A stretch of DNA of 64,000 nucleotides from Sphingomonas sp. Leaf407 (GCF_001425385.1 NZ_LMQO01000001.1:1092833-1156832); one strand, 5' to 3'; numbered from the stretch's first letter, positions 8,593-17,295 are shown. Notes: generated from the sequence alone by a model not told the origin. Numbers and translations are program-made.

Positions 8593-9873
8593 TCACGCCA
8601 TCTTCAGATGCTTGACGGCCGCGTCGTCCATCAACTCGCCGTCGTACCGGATGAGGCCGGCGAGACCGACCTTCGGCCAGAACTTCTCGCGGACGGTCCC
8701 GACCAGCGGCGCACCGACCTTGCGGACCCAGTAGCGGTTGAGATCGCCGAAGATGATCGGCTTCTGACCGGTCGTCATCGCCGGCATATCGTCGTTGATG
8801 TGGTACGGCTTGTCGAGCAGCAGCGCGGGCTGTGCGGCGCGGATGTCGCCCATCTGCCACAGGAAGTTGCCCTGACCATTCTTCAGCCGGCGCAGGGCGA
8901 GCAGCGTGGTGTCGGCGAACATCCACGCGCATTTCGGGGAACGGCGGTATGCCGCGTTCACCGAATGCTGGTGGACCATCATTTCGTCGGCGGTGATCGC
9001 CGCGGCCGCAGCGGCGGTATGGCCGAGCGTCGAGGCGGTGACGATGCCGTTCGGCTGATTGTTGCCGGTACCGAGCGTCAGGCGGCGGTTCGCCTTGCGG
9101 CCGAGCCGTTCGCCGATCGCCTCGGCAATGAACGCCTCCAGATCGAACGCCGAATCCTGCATCAGCACGAAGCTGAGCTTGATCCAGCTCGTCACGTCCA
9201 TGAACGCATCGAGGCGCTTCTGCCCGAACACCATGTCGTCGGCGCCGTCATCGGCGACGTCGTCGTCCTCGGCCATATCCTTGGCCGATTTGCCGGTGTC
9301 GTCGTTGGTGGGGATGTCGAACTCATTGCCCGACCCGGTGGTAATCGTCCGCACGACGTCACCGTCGTACATCGGTCCCCAATCGCGCATCGTGCTGACG
9401 ATCTCGCTCGCCAGCTCGCGCGGCACGGTATAGCCGCCCGATACGGCGGTACCGGCGAGCTGCGTGCGCTGCTCGACGAAACCGGCGCGAAGCAGCGTGC
9501 GCTGTTCGGTCGTCAGCTCGCCGGCGTCGCACCCGGCGCGCATCCAGTCGCAGAACGCCGAGCGATACTCGGCCTGGCGCTGCTCGGTCGTGCGGGTGCC
9601 GCCCTGACCTTCCGGGTCGTCGGCGTTGAGATCGCCACCACGCGGGCGCAGGCGCTCGCTGCGCTCCTCCTGCTGCGCCTCCAGCGCCTTGGTGCGCTCC
9701 TCGCGCTTGATCTTGATGTCGAGCTTGTCGAGATCGGCCATGATCCGGTCGTGGCGCTGTTCCAGCTCGACGGTCCGCGCGTCGTCGGTGTTCGACTCGA
9801 TCTCGTTCAGTGCGCTGCGCGCTTCGGTCACGAGCTGGCCGCGCTGGTCGTGGTATTCGGTAAGGGTCGGCAT
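8593..9873 (-). CDS. Major capsid protein, HK97 family
   Basis: 426 aa starting MPTLTEYHDQRGQLV, preceded by GGAG at suitable spacing. Residues 1-95 are the charged coiled-coil scaffolding (delta) domain. The HK97-fold head follows from the region TEQRQAEYRSAFCDWMRAG onward, with AVSGGYTVPRELASEIV and the C-terminal IRYDGELMDDAAVKHLKMA. The delta domain is presumably removed by the adjacent prohead protease. The start was moved downstream of the longest frame because the added residues would run through a terminator hairpin. Confidence 0.93.
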   Translation of the reverse strand: MPTLTEYHDQRGQLVTEARSALNEIESNTDDARTVELEQRHDRIMADLDKLDIKIKREERTKALEAQQEERSERLRPRGGDLNADDPEGQGGTRTTEQRQAEYRSAFCDWMRAGCDAGELTTEQRTLLRAGFVEQRTQLAGTAVSGGYTVPRELASEIVSTMRDWGPMYDGDVVRTITTGSGNEFDIPTNDDTGKSAKDMAEDDDVADDGADDMVFGQKRLDAFMDVTSWIKLSFVLMQDSAFDLEAFIAEAIGERLGRKANRRLTLGTGNNQPNGIVTASTLGHTAAAAAAITADEMMVHQHSVNAAYRRSPKCAWMFADTTLLALRRLKNGQGNFLWQMGDIRAAQPALLLDKPYHINDDMPAMTTGQKPIIFGDLNRYWVRKVGAPLVGTVREKFWPKVGLAGLIRYDGELMDDAAVKHLKMA

Positions 9874-9892
9874 GGGGATGGTCTCCAGACAC

Positions 9893-9915
9893 AAAAAAAC
9901 CCGCCGGTGGGCGGG
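9893..9915 (-). terminator. Rho-independent terminator upstream of capsid gene
   Basis: On the minus strand CCCGCC-cacc-GGCGGG is followed by seven T. It sits between the prohead protease stop and the capsid start, only about 20 bases before the capsid start codon, so it could act as an attenuator or as a 5'-end stabilising hairpin. Confidence 0.8.
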
Positions 9916-9974
9916 TGACGGGGGCGGCACGCGGGACACGCGCAGCCCGGTGCCGGCTTGCGCCGGGAGGCGGA

Positions 9975-10592
9975 TCAGAGGCCGCGTTCGGCCTGTGCCT
10001 GCCGGGCGCGGCGGGCGATCGTCGTGGTCGGTACGGGCGGCGACGATCGCCGCTCGTTCCGCGCGGCGTCCAGCGACCGCATCCCGACCTCGGTATCGGG
10101 ATATTGCGGCAGCGGCGTATAGGTGATCTCATAGAGGTCGCATTCGAGGATGGTCCGCTTCGGCGGTTCGACCCGGTCGTCCCATTCCTCGCGCGTGGCG
10201 ATGAACCCGAACGACATGCCGGCGATGTCGCCGCGGTCGATCTGCACTGCCAGATCGCGCCCGTCGGTTGTGTCTGGCAACAGGTTCTCGAACGCCAGCC
10301 CCTTGGCATCCTCGCGAAGCGACAGCGTGCCGGCGCGCATCCGCCCCAGCACCCGGCCGGTATTGTGGGTATGGATCGCGATTACGTCGCGCTTCGTCAG
10401 CGAGGCCGCGAAGGCACCGGGGGCGATCACCTCGTTCCAGTATCCACCCACACTGGTCTCGACACCGAACACGGCGGCATAGCCGGTCGCGGTGCGGCCG
10501 GTATCGCCCTCGGCCGCCGCACGCATCTCGAGCGGCACGGCGATCGCGCGCGTCTCGCGCCCGTCAGTCCGCGATGGCGTCGGCATCGGCAT
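9975..10592 (-). CDS. Prohead serine protease, HK97/S78 family
   Basis: 205 aa from ATG 10592 (MPMPTPSRTDGRETRAIAV), overlapping the end of the portal gene by 29 bases. Conserved features are IHTHNTGRVLGRM with the catalytic His and DRGDIAGMSFGF with the catalytic Ser, in the order expected of the HK97 maturation protease. It cleaves the capsid delta domain and itself in the prohead. The C-terminal 40 residues are Arg/Ala-rich. Confidence 0.9.
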   Translation of the reverse strand: MPMPTPSRTDGRETRAIAVPLEMRAAAEGDTGRTATGYAAVFGVETSVGGYWNEVIAPGAFAASLTKRDVIAIHTHNTGRVLGRMRAGTLSLREDAKGLAFENLLPDTTDGRDLAVQIDRGDIAGMSFGFIATREEWDDRVEPPKRTILECDLYEITYTPLPQYPDTEVGMRSLDAARNERRSSPPVPTTTIARRARQAQAERGL

Positions 10593-11859
10593 CCGATTTC
10601 TCCTCGTCTTTGTCGAGCGGCGGACCGCCATTGTGTCCGATCGGCGCGGCCGGCGTGGTGCCGAGCACCACGGTCGCGCCCTGCATGTAAAGCTTGGCAC
10701 CCGCGCCTGACGGATCGGGCGGCCGGTCCTCCAGCGCCCGCGCCTCGTCGGGGGTAAGCTGGCCGGTCATGATCGCCCGCGCCAACGCCTCGGTGCGCGC
10801 CTTGAAGTCGCCGCGCTGGAGCCCGTCTAGGATGTGCTGCACGTACCGCGACCGGCGGCGCTGCCCGAAGAGCTTGAGGTTGCACTCGTCCTCCAGCGCC
10901 TTCGCCCAATGAGCGATCAGGTGCTTTACGAGCTGGATGTCCTGCTGCTCGGTATTGCTGAAGGTGCCCTTCGACAGATCTTGCAGGAACACCGGCGGCA
11001 GGCCGTAGAGCCGCGCGATCTCCTGCAACTGGAACAGCCGCGCTTCGGTCATCTGACCCTTGGAGGGGTCGATCGACAACGCCTTCAGCGAATAGCCCGG
11101 CGGGATACCGAAGAACGGCGCGGCCGCCGCCCGGGCGGCGTCGATCGCGCGCTTGATGTCCGCCATTGCGCGCTTGAAGCCATCTGGGCCGCTCGGCATC
11201 GGCCCCTCGAGCGCGAGCGGCGGCGTGCCACCACTGGCAAAGAAGCCCGCGGCGTAGCGGTTCATCGCGATCATCAGCCCGATCGCGTCGCGGCCCTTCA
11301 CTATCGGCGAATAGACGTTGAGCTGGTCCGGCTTCAGCATGAATGGGACGTCGATCACGTCGCCGGCGGGATAGTCGTTACCCTCGCAGGTATAGATCTT
11401 GCGACCCTTGCGCCGACGGACGGTCGTCGCGCGCGGGTTCATCGGCCACAGCGCCACCGGCTTGGTGCCGACACGCTCGATCCAGAACAGCCCGCGTCCA
11501 CTGGTGAACACCTGCTGCCAGAAATACTGACGGGCAGCGAAGCTCGACCACTCCGGGTTCGGTGCCTCGTTCAGCAGCATCTGAAGATCGCCGTCGCTAC
11601 GCTTCGGCTTGCCGTCGATAGTGGCGAAGGCGTGGAACGGCAGCGCTGCCATGGTGCGCGACAGGAAACTGACCGCGTCGAATACGGCCGGCACCTCCAG
11701 CGCGGACTCGATGGTGACGATCGGCATCGCGACCGGCCCGCCGTCCCCGGTGCTGCCGAATAGCTGAAGCAGCTCTTCCGGGCTGGCGGACGAGATCGCG
11801 ATCGGCGCGCGCTCTAACGATCGCGTCTCGGCCGCGCGGCCGAAGGGCCACCACCTCAT
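10564..11859 (-). CDS. Phage portal protein, HK97 family
   Basis: 431 aa starting MRWWPFGRAAETRS. The N-terminal ESALEVPAVFDAVSFLSRTMAALPFHAF segment, the central APNPEWSSFAARQYFWQQVF segment and the LYGLPPVFLQDLSKGTFSNTEQQ motif are diagnostic of HK97-type portals. It forms the dodecameric vertex for DNA entry and exit. The start overlaps the TerL stop by four bases. The C terminus is Pro/Ala/Asp-rich and probably disordered. Confidence 0.95.
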   Translation of the reverse strand: MRWWPFGRAAETRSLERAPIAISSASPEELLQLFGSTGDGGPVAMPIVTIESALEVPAVFDAVSFLSRTMAALPFHAFATIDGKPKRSDGDLQMLLNEAPNPEWSSFAARQYFWQQVFTSGRGLFWIERVGTKPVALWPMNPRATTVRRRKGRKIYTCEGNDYPAGDVIDVPFMLKPDQLNVYSPIVKGRDAIGLMIAMNRYAAGFFASGGTPPLALEGPMPSGPDGFKRAMADIKRAIDAARAAAAPFFGIPPGYSLKALSIDPSKGQMTEARLFQLQEIARLYGLPPVFLQDLSKGTFSNTEQQDIQLVKHLIAHWAKALEDECNLKLFGQRRRSRYVQHILDGLQRGDFKARTEALARAIMTGQLTPDEARALEDRPPDPSGAGAKLYMQGATVVLGTTPAAPIGHNGGPPLDKDEEKSDADADAIAD

Positions 11860-13634
11860 GCCGAAGCCATGCTGAATTCGGGATCGTCGTAAGGCGAAGT
11901 GGTCATGGCTTCCTCCTCTTCGCCGGACAGCGCGACCCCGACCGCGATGATGAGCGCGACGGGGTTATCGATCTTGGCTTCGTTGCGCGGTTTGCGCGGG
12001 CGAACGTTGTCCATTGCGTCGGGCGACGCGATCACGTTGTTCATTTCCCATTCCATCACCGGGCACCCGGCATGGGCGATATGTCCGGCGCGGGTGAAGG
12101 CATCGAGCTGCTTCATCGGTTCGGACAGCGTGAACACGCTCTGCCGGAACTCCAGCATCGGCGCGCCCTTCTTGACCATCCTGTTGACCAGCATGGTCGC
12201 CTGCGCCGGATCATAGGCGATCGTCTGGACGTCGAAGAGATCACGCGCCTGGTCGAGCGCGATCTCGATCTCTTCGAAGTCGATGATGTCGCTCGACGCG
12301 CTGACGTCCAGCAGACCATCGGCATCCCAGCCCTGGTAAGCGCTGACATCCTCGACGGCCTTGGACGGCAGGAAGTACCGGCCGAGCCGGATGTACGGAT
12401 CGTCGACCGTCGCCTTGCTGCCGATCGGCGGGAACAGAAACTCCATCGCAGCGATGTCGATCTTCGACGCCAGATCGAGGCCGATGATGCACCGTCGGCC
12501 GACGAACCGCTCCAGCTCGGCCGCCTCGGCAAAGCGGACTGGGATCGTCCGGTCGACGCACTTCCGCCACTTCTCAATATCGAAGAACGCGGCCTTGGCC
12601 GCGACCCACATATTGAGGTGCTTGGTCTTGAAGATGCCCCGCTTCCGGGGCGTCGAAATCGCATCGCGCTGGCGGGCCAGCAGATATTCAAGGCTGACCG
12701 AGATCCCGATATTGGGGTTGGCCTTGCGCAGCGCCTTCTCGGTCCGCCAGTCGTCGTCCTCGTCCAGCGTGTATTCGGCGAAGAACGTGTCGTCATCGAG
12801 CGGTGGGCCGCCGTTGTGACCGATGCCGGCGAGGCGCTCGCGCTGCTCGAGGATCATCGCATAGCAAGGACCTGCGAGGTTCTCACCGGCGGTGGTGATG
12901 AGGAATTGCAGGGGCTGCGTGCGCGCGCCCATGCCCGTCAGCATCGTATCGACCTGCCCGTCGTCGCTGTGCTCGTGATACTCGTCGTGGATCGAGCAGC
13001 TCGGCGACTGGCCGTCACCCGGATCGCCAACGATCGTCTCGAATTTCGACCCATCGTCCGGCCGCAACAGCGTCTTCGCCAGCAACTGGATGCGGAACCG
13101 ATCGCGCAGCGGCTTGGTGCGATCGACGATCAGCCGCGCGGGCCGGAAGACCTCGCCCGCCTGTTTCTCATTCGTCGCACCCGAATAGACCTCGGCACCG
13201 AATTCCTGGTCGGCGCACAGCATGTACAGCCCGACGCCGGCGGCGATTGCGCTCTTGCCGTTCTTGCGCGGCACGATCAGGAACCAGCGCCGGAAGCGCC
13301 GGGTATCCTTCTGCGGTCCGTCGCGGTGGAGCCACCCGAAGACAACGGCGATGTTCCAGATCTGCCACGGCTCCAGCGACAGCCGCTTCTTCTGCCGTGC
13401 CCACTCCCCCTTCGTATGCGGCAGCTTCTCGATGAACCGGCACGGCCGGGCCGCGCGATCGTCGTCGAACCGGTATGGGAAAAGCCCCATACCGGCCTTG
13501 GTCAGCTCGTCGAGGAACCGCTTGCATTGCAGGCGGATCGACTTGCCGGCCGCGATCTTCCCCGACACGACGTCGGCGGCATACTGCTTGGCGATCGCGG
13601 GGTAATCCCGCACCGCCCCCGGCGCGCGAACCAC
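11856..13634 (-). CDS. terL: Terminase large subunit
   Basis: 592 aa from GTG 13634; a longer frame to an ATG at 13700 overlaps TerS by 62 bases and adds an Arg/Thr-rich stretch unlike the family. The ATPase domain has PRKNGKS (Walker A) and CSIHDEYHEH (Walker B). The nuclease domain begins at IGLDLASKIDIAAMEFLFPP. This is the HK97-type TerL layout. It drives DNA packaging and cuts at the end of the headful or at cos; the adjacent HNH protein is the usual partner in HK97-like systems. Confidence 0.93.
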   Translation of the reverse strand: MVRAPGAVRDYPAIAKQYAADVVSGKIAAGKSIRLQCKRFLDELTKAGMGLFPYRFDDDRAARPCRFIEKLPHTKGEWARQKKRLSLEPWQIWNIAVVFGWLHRDGPQKDTRRFRRWFLIVPRKNGKSAIAAGVGLYMLCADQEFGAEVYSGATNEKQAGEVFRPARLIVDRTKPLRDRFRIQLLAKTLLRPDDGSKFETIVGDPGDGQSPSCSIHDEYHEHSDDGQVDTMLTGMGARTQPLQFLITTAGENLAGPCYAMILEQRERLAGIGHNGGPPLDDDTFFAEYTLDEDDDWRTEKALRKANPNIGISVSLEYLLARQRDAISTPRKRGIFKTKHLNMWVAAKAAFFDIEKWRKCVDRTIPVRFAEAAELERFVGRRCIIGLDLASKIDIAAMEFLFPPIGSKATVDDPYIRLGRYFLPSKAVEDVSAYQGWDADGLLDVSASSDIIDFEEIEIALDQARDLFDVQTIAYDPAQATMLVNRMVKKGAPMLEFRQSVFTLSEPMKQLDAFTRAGHIAHAGCPVMEWEMNNVIASPDAMDNVRPRKPRNEAKIDNPVALIIAVGVALSGEEEEAMTTSPYDDPEFSMASA

Positions 13635-13638
13635 GCGC

Positions 13639-14109
13639 TCAGAAGTCGTCCCAGTCGCCCGGCGCGTCGTTCTTGCCGGCCGCGATCCTGAGCGCGGCAA
13701 CCGGGTTGAGCATCAGCTCACCCAACAGCGACTGCGACTGGCGCATGGCGTCGGACAGCATCCGCACTTCGGGACGCGGACGGTATGTCACGCTGCCGGT
13801 GGCAGAAATCTGCTCGTAGGTGTCGCCGCACGTCTCCAGCACCGCTTGCCATCGCTGGATCTGCTCGAGCCGGATCGCGAGGAGCGCGACCTGTTGCACA
13901 TACCTCGCGTCAGCCCGCCCCTCGATCTCGAGCTGGTCGACGATCTGGTTGAACAGGAGCTGCGCCAGATCGGAGAGGTGGATCGGCGGCAGCATCTTGA
14001 TCGCGGCACCCGGCGTGGCCGGCACCTGCGTCCGTTCGGCCGCCGTCAGCCCTAAGAGGGGCGACCGTCTTTTCGGCCCCGTCCCGGGCCGCGCACCACC
14101 GCTGCCCAT
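13639..14109 (-). CDS. Terminase small subunit, P27-like
   Basis: 156 aa with a basic, Gly/Pro-rich N terminus (MGSGGARPGTGPKRRSPL) typical of P27-family small terminases. A helical region with LSDLAQLLFNQIVDQLEIEGRAD follows, then SDAMRQSQSLLGELMLNPVAALRI. It recognises the packaging site and regulates TerL. It is immediately upstream of TerL. A perfect inverted repeat lies 22 bases before its start. Confidence 0.85.
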   Translation of the reverse strand: MGSGGARPGTGPKRRSPLLGLTAAERTQVPATPGAAIKMLPPIHLSDLAQLLFNQIVDQLEIEGRADARYVQQVALLAIRLEQIQRWQAVLETCGDTYEQISATGSVTYRPRPEVRMLSDAMRQSQSLLGELMLNPVAALRIAAGKNDAPGDWDDF

Positions 14110-14130
14110 CGGAAGCCTCCAACAAAAAAG

Positions 14131-14152
14131 TTTTGAATAGCCCTATTCAAAA
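14131..14152. repeat. Perfect inverted repeat upstream of terminase genes
   Basis: TTTTGAATAG-CC-CTATTCAAAA, a 10-bp perfect palindrome arm with a 2-nt spacer, unusually AT-rich for this genome. It lies in the 118-base gap between the HNH gene and TerS. It may be an operator, a late promoter element or part of the packaging (cos) region. Confidence 0.6.
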
Positions 14153-14227
14153 GTTTCCCTGACCGCCGGTGTCCGGGGTCCGGCCTGCCTAGAGATTGAC
14201 CCACCCCCCCCGGCCCGGGGCGGCGGA

Positions 14228-14512
14228 TCAGCGCTTCTCGCGCGCTGATTTCTCGAAGTGACAGGGCTTGCACAGACCCTGAAAGTTGGACCGATCGTTC
14301 GATCCGCCCGCGCTCAACGGCTTGATGTGGTCGACTTCCTCGGTCGCCCGCGTCCGGCCGGCAGCGAGGCAGACCCGGCACATCGGCTCTTCCATCCGCA
14401 CCTGCGTCCGCAGTTTGACGCCAGCGCGGCCGCGAATGCGCTTGTGTTTGTAGCCGCCGACGTACTGCTTCGCGCCCGGTCGGGCACCGAAGCGGGGCGG
14501 CTGCATCGGCAT
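14228..14512 (-). CDS. HNH endonuclease
   Basis: 94 aa. The C-terminal half carries the HNH signature: CRVCLAAGRTRATEEVDHIKPL, then GGSNDRSNFQGLCKPCHFEKS, with paired Cys motifs for zinc and the catalytic His in VDHI. In HK97-like phages an HNH protein encoded beside the terminase is required for cos cleavage, and the placement here (just upstream of TerS/TerL) fits that role. Confidence 0.92.
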   Translation of the reverse strand: MPMQPPRFGARPGAKQYVGGYKHKRIRGRAGVKLRTQVRMEEPMCRVCLAAGRTRATEEVDHIKPLSAGGSNDRSNFQGLCKPCHFEKSAREKR

Positions 14513-14515
14513 CGC

Positions 14516-15154
14516 TCAGGCCGATGCCATGTCGAGCGTGACGCCCTTCCACGCGCCATCGCCCGTCGGACGTTCATAGAGCCGCGTGTACACCTTCGAC
14601 CCGGTGACACGCATACTGTCGCGGATCGCGTCCATCGCCCGCCGCCACCGTGCGTCGGTGATCTCGACGCGCAGCAGCAGGAACATCGCCGCGCGATCGA
14701 TATGGCCTTCCTTTTCGACGGAGAACGCGCGGTTGACGATTGCGCGGATCTCCGGGCGGCCGTCGCTCGCCCATTCTTTCAGGCATTCGTCGATCAGCGC
14801 CTTTGCCGCCTGTAGCTCGGGACCAAACTCGAACTGGTCCGACACCTGCACCTTCAACTGTTCACACCCATCGAAGGTGGTGAGCGTCAGATTGCCCTTC
14901 TTGCCACCCATTGGCGCGCCATACTGCTGCGCCAGCAGCTCTAGCAGGGCCTGCACCTGATCGGAGGTATCGGCCTTAAACGCGGCGATCGCGGCCGACA
15001 GCTCGCGTGCCCGGACCAAAACACACCGCACTGTCTCGTCGATCAGCAGGTCGGCCGCTTTGACCGCCTCCAACGGGACCAAATTGCCCTTGGCGTCCCG
15101 CAGGTACAGGCGGCCGCCGACGTCGATCGCGGCGGGGGGGCGCTTCTCGGTCAT
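14516..15154 (-). CDS. DUF3164 family phage protein
   Basis: 212 aa with the DUF3164 pattern: YLRDAKGNLVPLEAVKAADLLIDETVR at the N terminus, the GGKKGNLTLTTFDG segment in the middle and a C-terminal helical region. The family is found in Mu-like and other transposable phages near early genes; its biochemical role is unknown. It overlaps the upstream small gene by four bases and precedes the HNH gene by three. Confidence 0.85.
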   Translation of the reverse strand: MTEKRPPAAIDVGGRLYLRDAKGNLVPLEAVKAADLLIDETVRCVLVRARELSAAIAAFKADTSDQVQALLELLAQQYGAPMGGKKGNLTLTTFDGCEQLKVQVSDQFEFGPELQAAKALIDECLKEWASDGRPEIRAIVNRAFSVEKEGHIDRAAMFLLLRVEITDARWRRAMDAIRDSMRVTGSKVYTRLYERPTGDGAWKGVTLDMASA

Positions 15155-15297
15155 GCCGCCACCCGGCCGCGATAGAACGCCAGCTCACGCTCGACGAGGT
15201 CAAGAAACCCGCGCGTCACCGGCACGACCTCCTCGGGTTTGCCCTGTGCTGCTGCCCGCACCTTCTGAAGATCGACCCGCTGCTGCATCATCACCAT
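15151..15297 (-). CDS. Small phage protein, unknown
   Basis: 48 aa, MVMMQQRVDLQKVRAAAQGK. The start overlaps the stop of the preceding 76-aa gene, suggesting translational coupling, and the end overlaps the DUF3164 start. The sequence is helical and charged with no recognised domain. Confidence 0.55.
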   Translation of the reverse strand: MVMMQQRVDLQKVRAAAQGKPEEVVPVTRGFLDLVERELAFYRGRVAA

Positions 15298-15521
15298 GCT
15301 GCCTTGCTGCCGTCCGGGCTGACATAGCGCGGCGGATTGGAAGGGGTGCGACACTTGCCCCGGGCGGCTTCATCGAGCCGACGGGCGATCCCACGCGCTT
15401 CGTCCGCAAGCACCTCGTACAGCCCTTGGCTCGGGGTGGCGGTGCGACCGCGCGCGATGGTCCGGTCCAGGTCGTCGGACAGACGCTCAAGGGCGTCGAG
15501 GAGCGGCACGGTATCGGCCAT
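15291..15521 (-). CDS. Small phage protein, unknown
   Basis: 76 aa starting MADTVPLLDALERLSDDLDRTI, chosen because GGAT lies upstream and because residues before it are Arg-rich shadow. It appears to be a helical protein with LYEVLADEARGIARRLDEAARGK. It is coupled to the next small gene. No family recognised. Confidence 0.55.
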   Translation of the reverse strand: MADTVPLLDALERLSDDLDRTIARGRTATPSQGLYEVLADEARGIARRLDEAARGKCRTPSNPPRYVSPDGSKAAW

Positions 15522-15623
15522 GGCATCCTCCCGAAAACGACGACGCCCGCCTGCCCGGGGATGGGCGGCGGGCGGCGGACGCAAGTATCGCGGGGTCGGA
15601 TTTGGCCGTTTCGTGGCCACTTT

Positions 15624-16503
15624 GGCAGTGGCGAAAATGTGGGCGCGTCAGGAAATCGCAGCGTGGAAGAGCGTCAGCGTCTCCTCGGTCACGACGTGCC
15701 GGCCGTGGCTCAGGAAGCGCGGCCATGCGTCCAGCGCCGCGATCAGCAGCCGCTTCGCGCGACGATTGTGCATATTGTACCGTTTGGCGACGACGGTGAA
15801 GCCGATCGTATCGCCCACAATCATATCGAGCACGGCCTGCACCGGTCCCTCGATCGCCTCGCGCCAATAGGTATAGGCGACTTCGTGCTGCACGCGGGAA
15901 AGCGCTTCATAGAACGTCCCGTCCCCGCGCCGCCCGGAATCGATGCGTGTCTCGAGGCTGGCGGTCTTCACGGTGACGTCGGCGCCGATGCGCTCGGAAA
16001 CCGTCGCGATCTCGACGGCATAGGCAAGCTGGTCCGCCGTGATGCCGCCACTCGCATAGAGCCGGGCAAGCGCGCCCTGGTGAACGCGGCCGGCGCGCTC
16101 GTGCGTCTCGGCGGTGCCGTCGCCACGCTTGGCCCACCGATCAATCATCACCGCGCGCTCCTTGCGGAACGCCCGCTCGGCGCGCGCTGCCTCGGGATGC
16201 CGGGCGGCCCAATCGCGCTTGTGGTCCAGCGCGCGCGCCGCCAGCGCTGCCTCGACCGGTGATGGCTTGCGCCGCTTCGGGGCTTTCGTGGACCAGCTCA
16301 CCGTCGACGGCGTCGGTGCGGTCGCCGCAGCGTGCGCGGCCTGCGCGTCGCGGCGTTCGGCAAGCGCGGTGCGGTGCTCGCGCGCAACGATCGCCCGCAT
16401 CACCTTTGCCTCAACCGCTGATTCCTGCTGCATCGCTATCCCACCCCTCGACATCCGCGATGTGGTCCAGCGCGGCAGGAATAGGCAGTGGCGATAATGT
16501 GGG
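15624..16503 (+). repeat. Pair of 20-bp direct repeats (15624-15643 and 16484-16503)
   Basis: GGCAGTGGCGAAAATGTGGG at 15624 and GGCAGTGGCGATAATGTGGG at 16484, 19 of 20 identical and in the same orientation. The first is just after the stop of the HTH protein gene; the second lies inside the coding region of the winged-helix gene. They may be protein-binding sites; the coordinates span both copies and the unrelated DNA between. Confidence 0.5.
15648..16433 (-). CDS. Phage protein with C-terminal helix-turn-helix
   Basis: 261 aa starting MQQESAVEAKV. The first 130 residues are Ala/Arg-rich helices. Residues from about 140 (YASGGITADQLAYAVEIATV) to the end contain IGFTVVAKRYNMHNRRAKRLLIAALDAW, a helix-turn-helix resembling a sigma factor or phage late activator. 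It overlaps the upstream winged-helix gene by 23 bases. A role in controlling the late operon downstream is an inference from position. Confidence 0.6.
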   Translation of the reverse strand: MQQESAVEAKVMRAIVAREHRTALAERRDAQAAHAAATAPTPSTVSWSTKAPKRRKPSPVEAALAARALDHKRDWAARHPEAARAERAFRKERAVMIDRWAKRGDGTAETHERAGRVHQGALARLYASGGITADQLAYAVEIATVSERIGADVTVKTASLETRIDSGRRGDGTFYEALSRVQHEVAYTYWREAIEGPVQAVLDMIVGDTIGFTVVAKRYNMHNRRAKRLLIAALDAWPRFLSHGRHVVTEETLTLFHAAIS

Positions 16504-16806
16504 TGGTATCAGCTCGCGAATCTCTGCGTTGATCCGCCATCCGACTTGGCGAAGCGCAGCCAGCACGGCTTCCTCCTCGGTCGGCAGCGTGATCGAGCGA
16601 GGGACGCCACGCTGCTGGTTGACGATGCCCGCCTTGACCAGGCTTTTTACCGCTTCGCGCGCTCGACCATGATCCGCGCCGATGCCGGCAGCAATTTCAC
16701 CGTAGCTCGGCGAGCAATTGTTGGTCGACCAATAGCTTTTGATGAACCGGAGCGCCAATTGTCGCCGGCTCACCATTTCAGCACTCAGACGATCGTGCGT
16801 GTCCAT
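16411..16806 (-). CDS. Winged-helix DNA-binding protein (LexA-type N-terminal fold)
   Basis: 131 aa from ATG 16806 (MDTHDRLSAEMVSRR). Residues 12-70 have LALRFIKSYWSTNNCSPSYGEIAAGIGADHGRAREAVKSLVKAGIV, the pattern of LexA/MarR-type winged helices. No autocleavage domain follows. It is first in the operon with the HTH protein and DUF3164, so it is a candidate phage regulator. Confidence 0.65.
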   Translation of the reverse strand: MDTHDRLSAEMVSRRQLALRFIKSYWSTNNCSPSYGEIAAGIGADHGRAREAVKSLVKAGIVNQQRGVPRSITLPTEEEAVLAALRQVGWRINAEIRELIPPTLSPLPIPAALDHIADVEGWDSDAAGISG

Positions 16807-16890
16807 TCCAGTATTAGCCAACCCCCGGATCAATATAAGCAAAATCGTCCCAATTGCCACGGCTCGTCTGACCGACGGCTCCGCCGGTCG

Positions 16891-17283
16891 TCACAGCCGC
16901 TCCTGCTGGGCCGGCGGCACCGGTGGGCGATCGGGGGCCTCGGCGCGGTGGATCGCTTCCATCAGCGGAATGGACGCTTCCCACCCGAACGCGCGAAGGA
17001 TGCCGTGCCAATGGGCAAGCATGTCATTTCGCCGGATCACAAGGCACGTCGTCTCATTCTCGATCGGCAGACGCGGGCTGGTCGCCGCTTTCCAGAAGCC
17101 GTCGAACGGATGTCGCTCCCCGTCGGACAGAGCGTGTAGCAGCGCGAGGATAGCCCGCAGTTCTGCCGCCTTCGGGTACGGATCCGCGGTCGCACCGACA
17201 AACTTTCGATGCAGCACGGCAAGACCGATCAGGATGCTACGGGTCGGCTCCATGTGGAACATGAAGCGAACCAAATCCAACAT
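16891..17283 (-). CDS. Hypothetical phage protein
   Basis: 130 aa from ATG 17283 (MLDLVRFMFHMEPTRSILIGL). The longer frame upstream reads through a dispersed repeat and was not used. A hydrophobic N-terminal helix is followed by a soluble, mixed region with HPFDGFWKAATSPRL and a proline-rich end. No family recognised. It stands alone 84 bases before the winged-helix operon. Confidence 0.5.
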   Translation of the reverse strand: MLDLVRFMFHMEPTRSILIGLAVLHRKFVGATADPYPKAAELRAILALLHALSDGERHPFDGFWKAATSPRLPIENETTCLVIRRNDMLAHWHGILRAFGWEASIPLMEAIHRAEAPDRPPVPPAQQERL

Positions 17284-17295
17284 TGCAAGCGCGCG

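Noticed and set aside
10592..10700. Longer N terminus of the prohead protease
   Set aside because: The extra residues lie in the coding region of the portal gene and are Arg/Pro-rich; the ATG at 10592 fits the family start.
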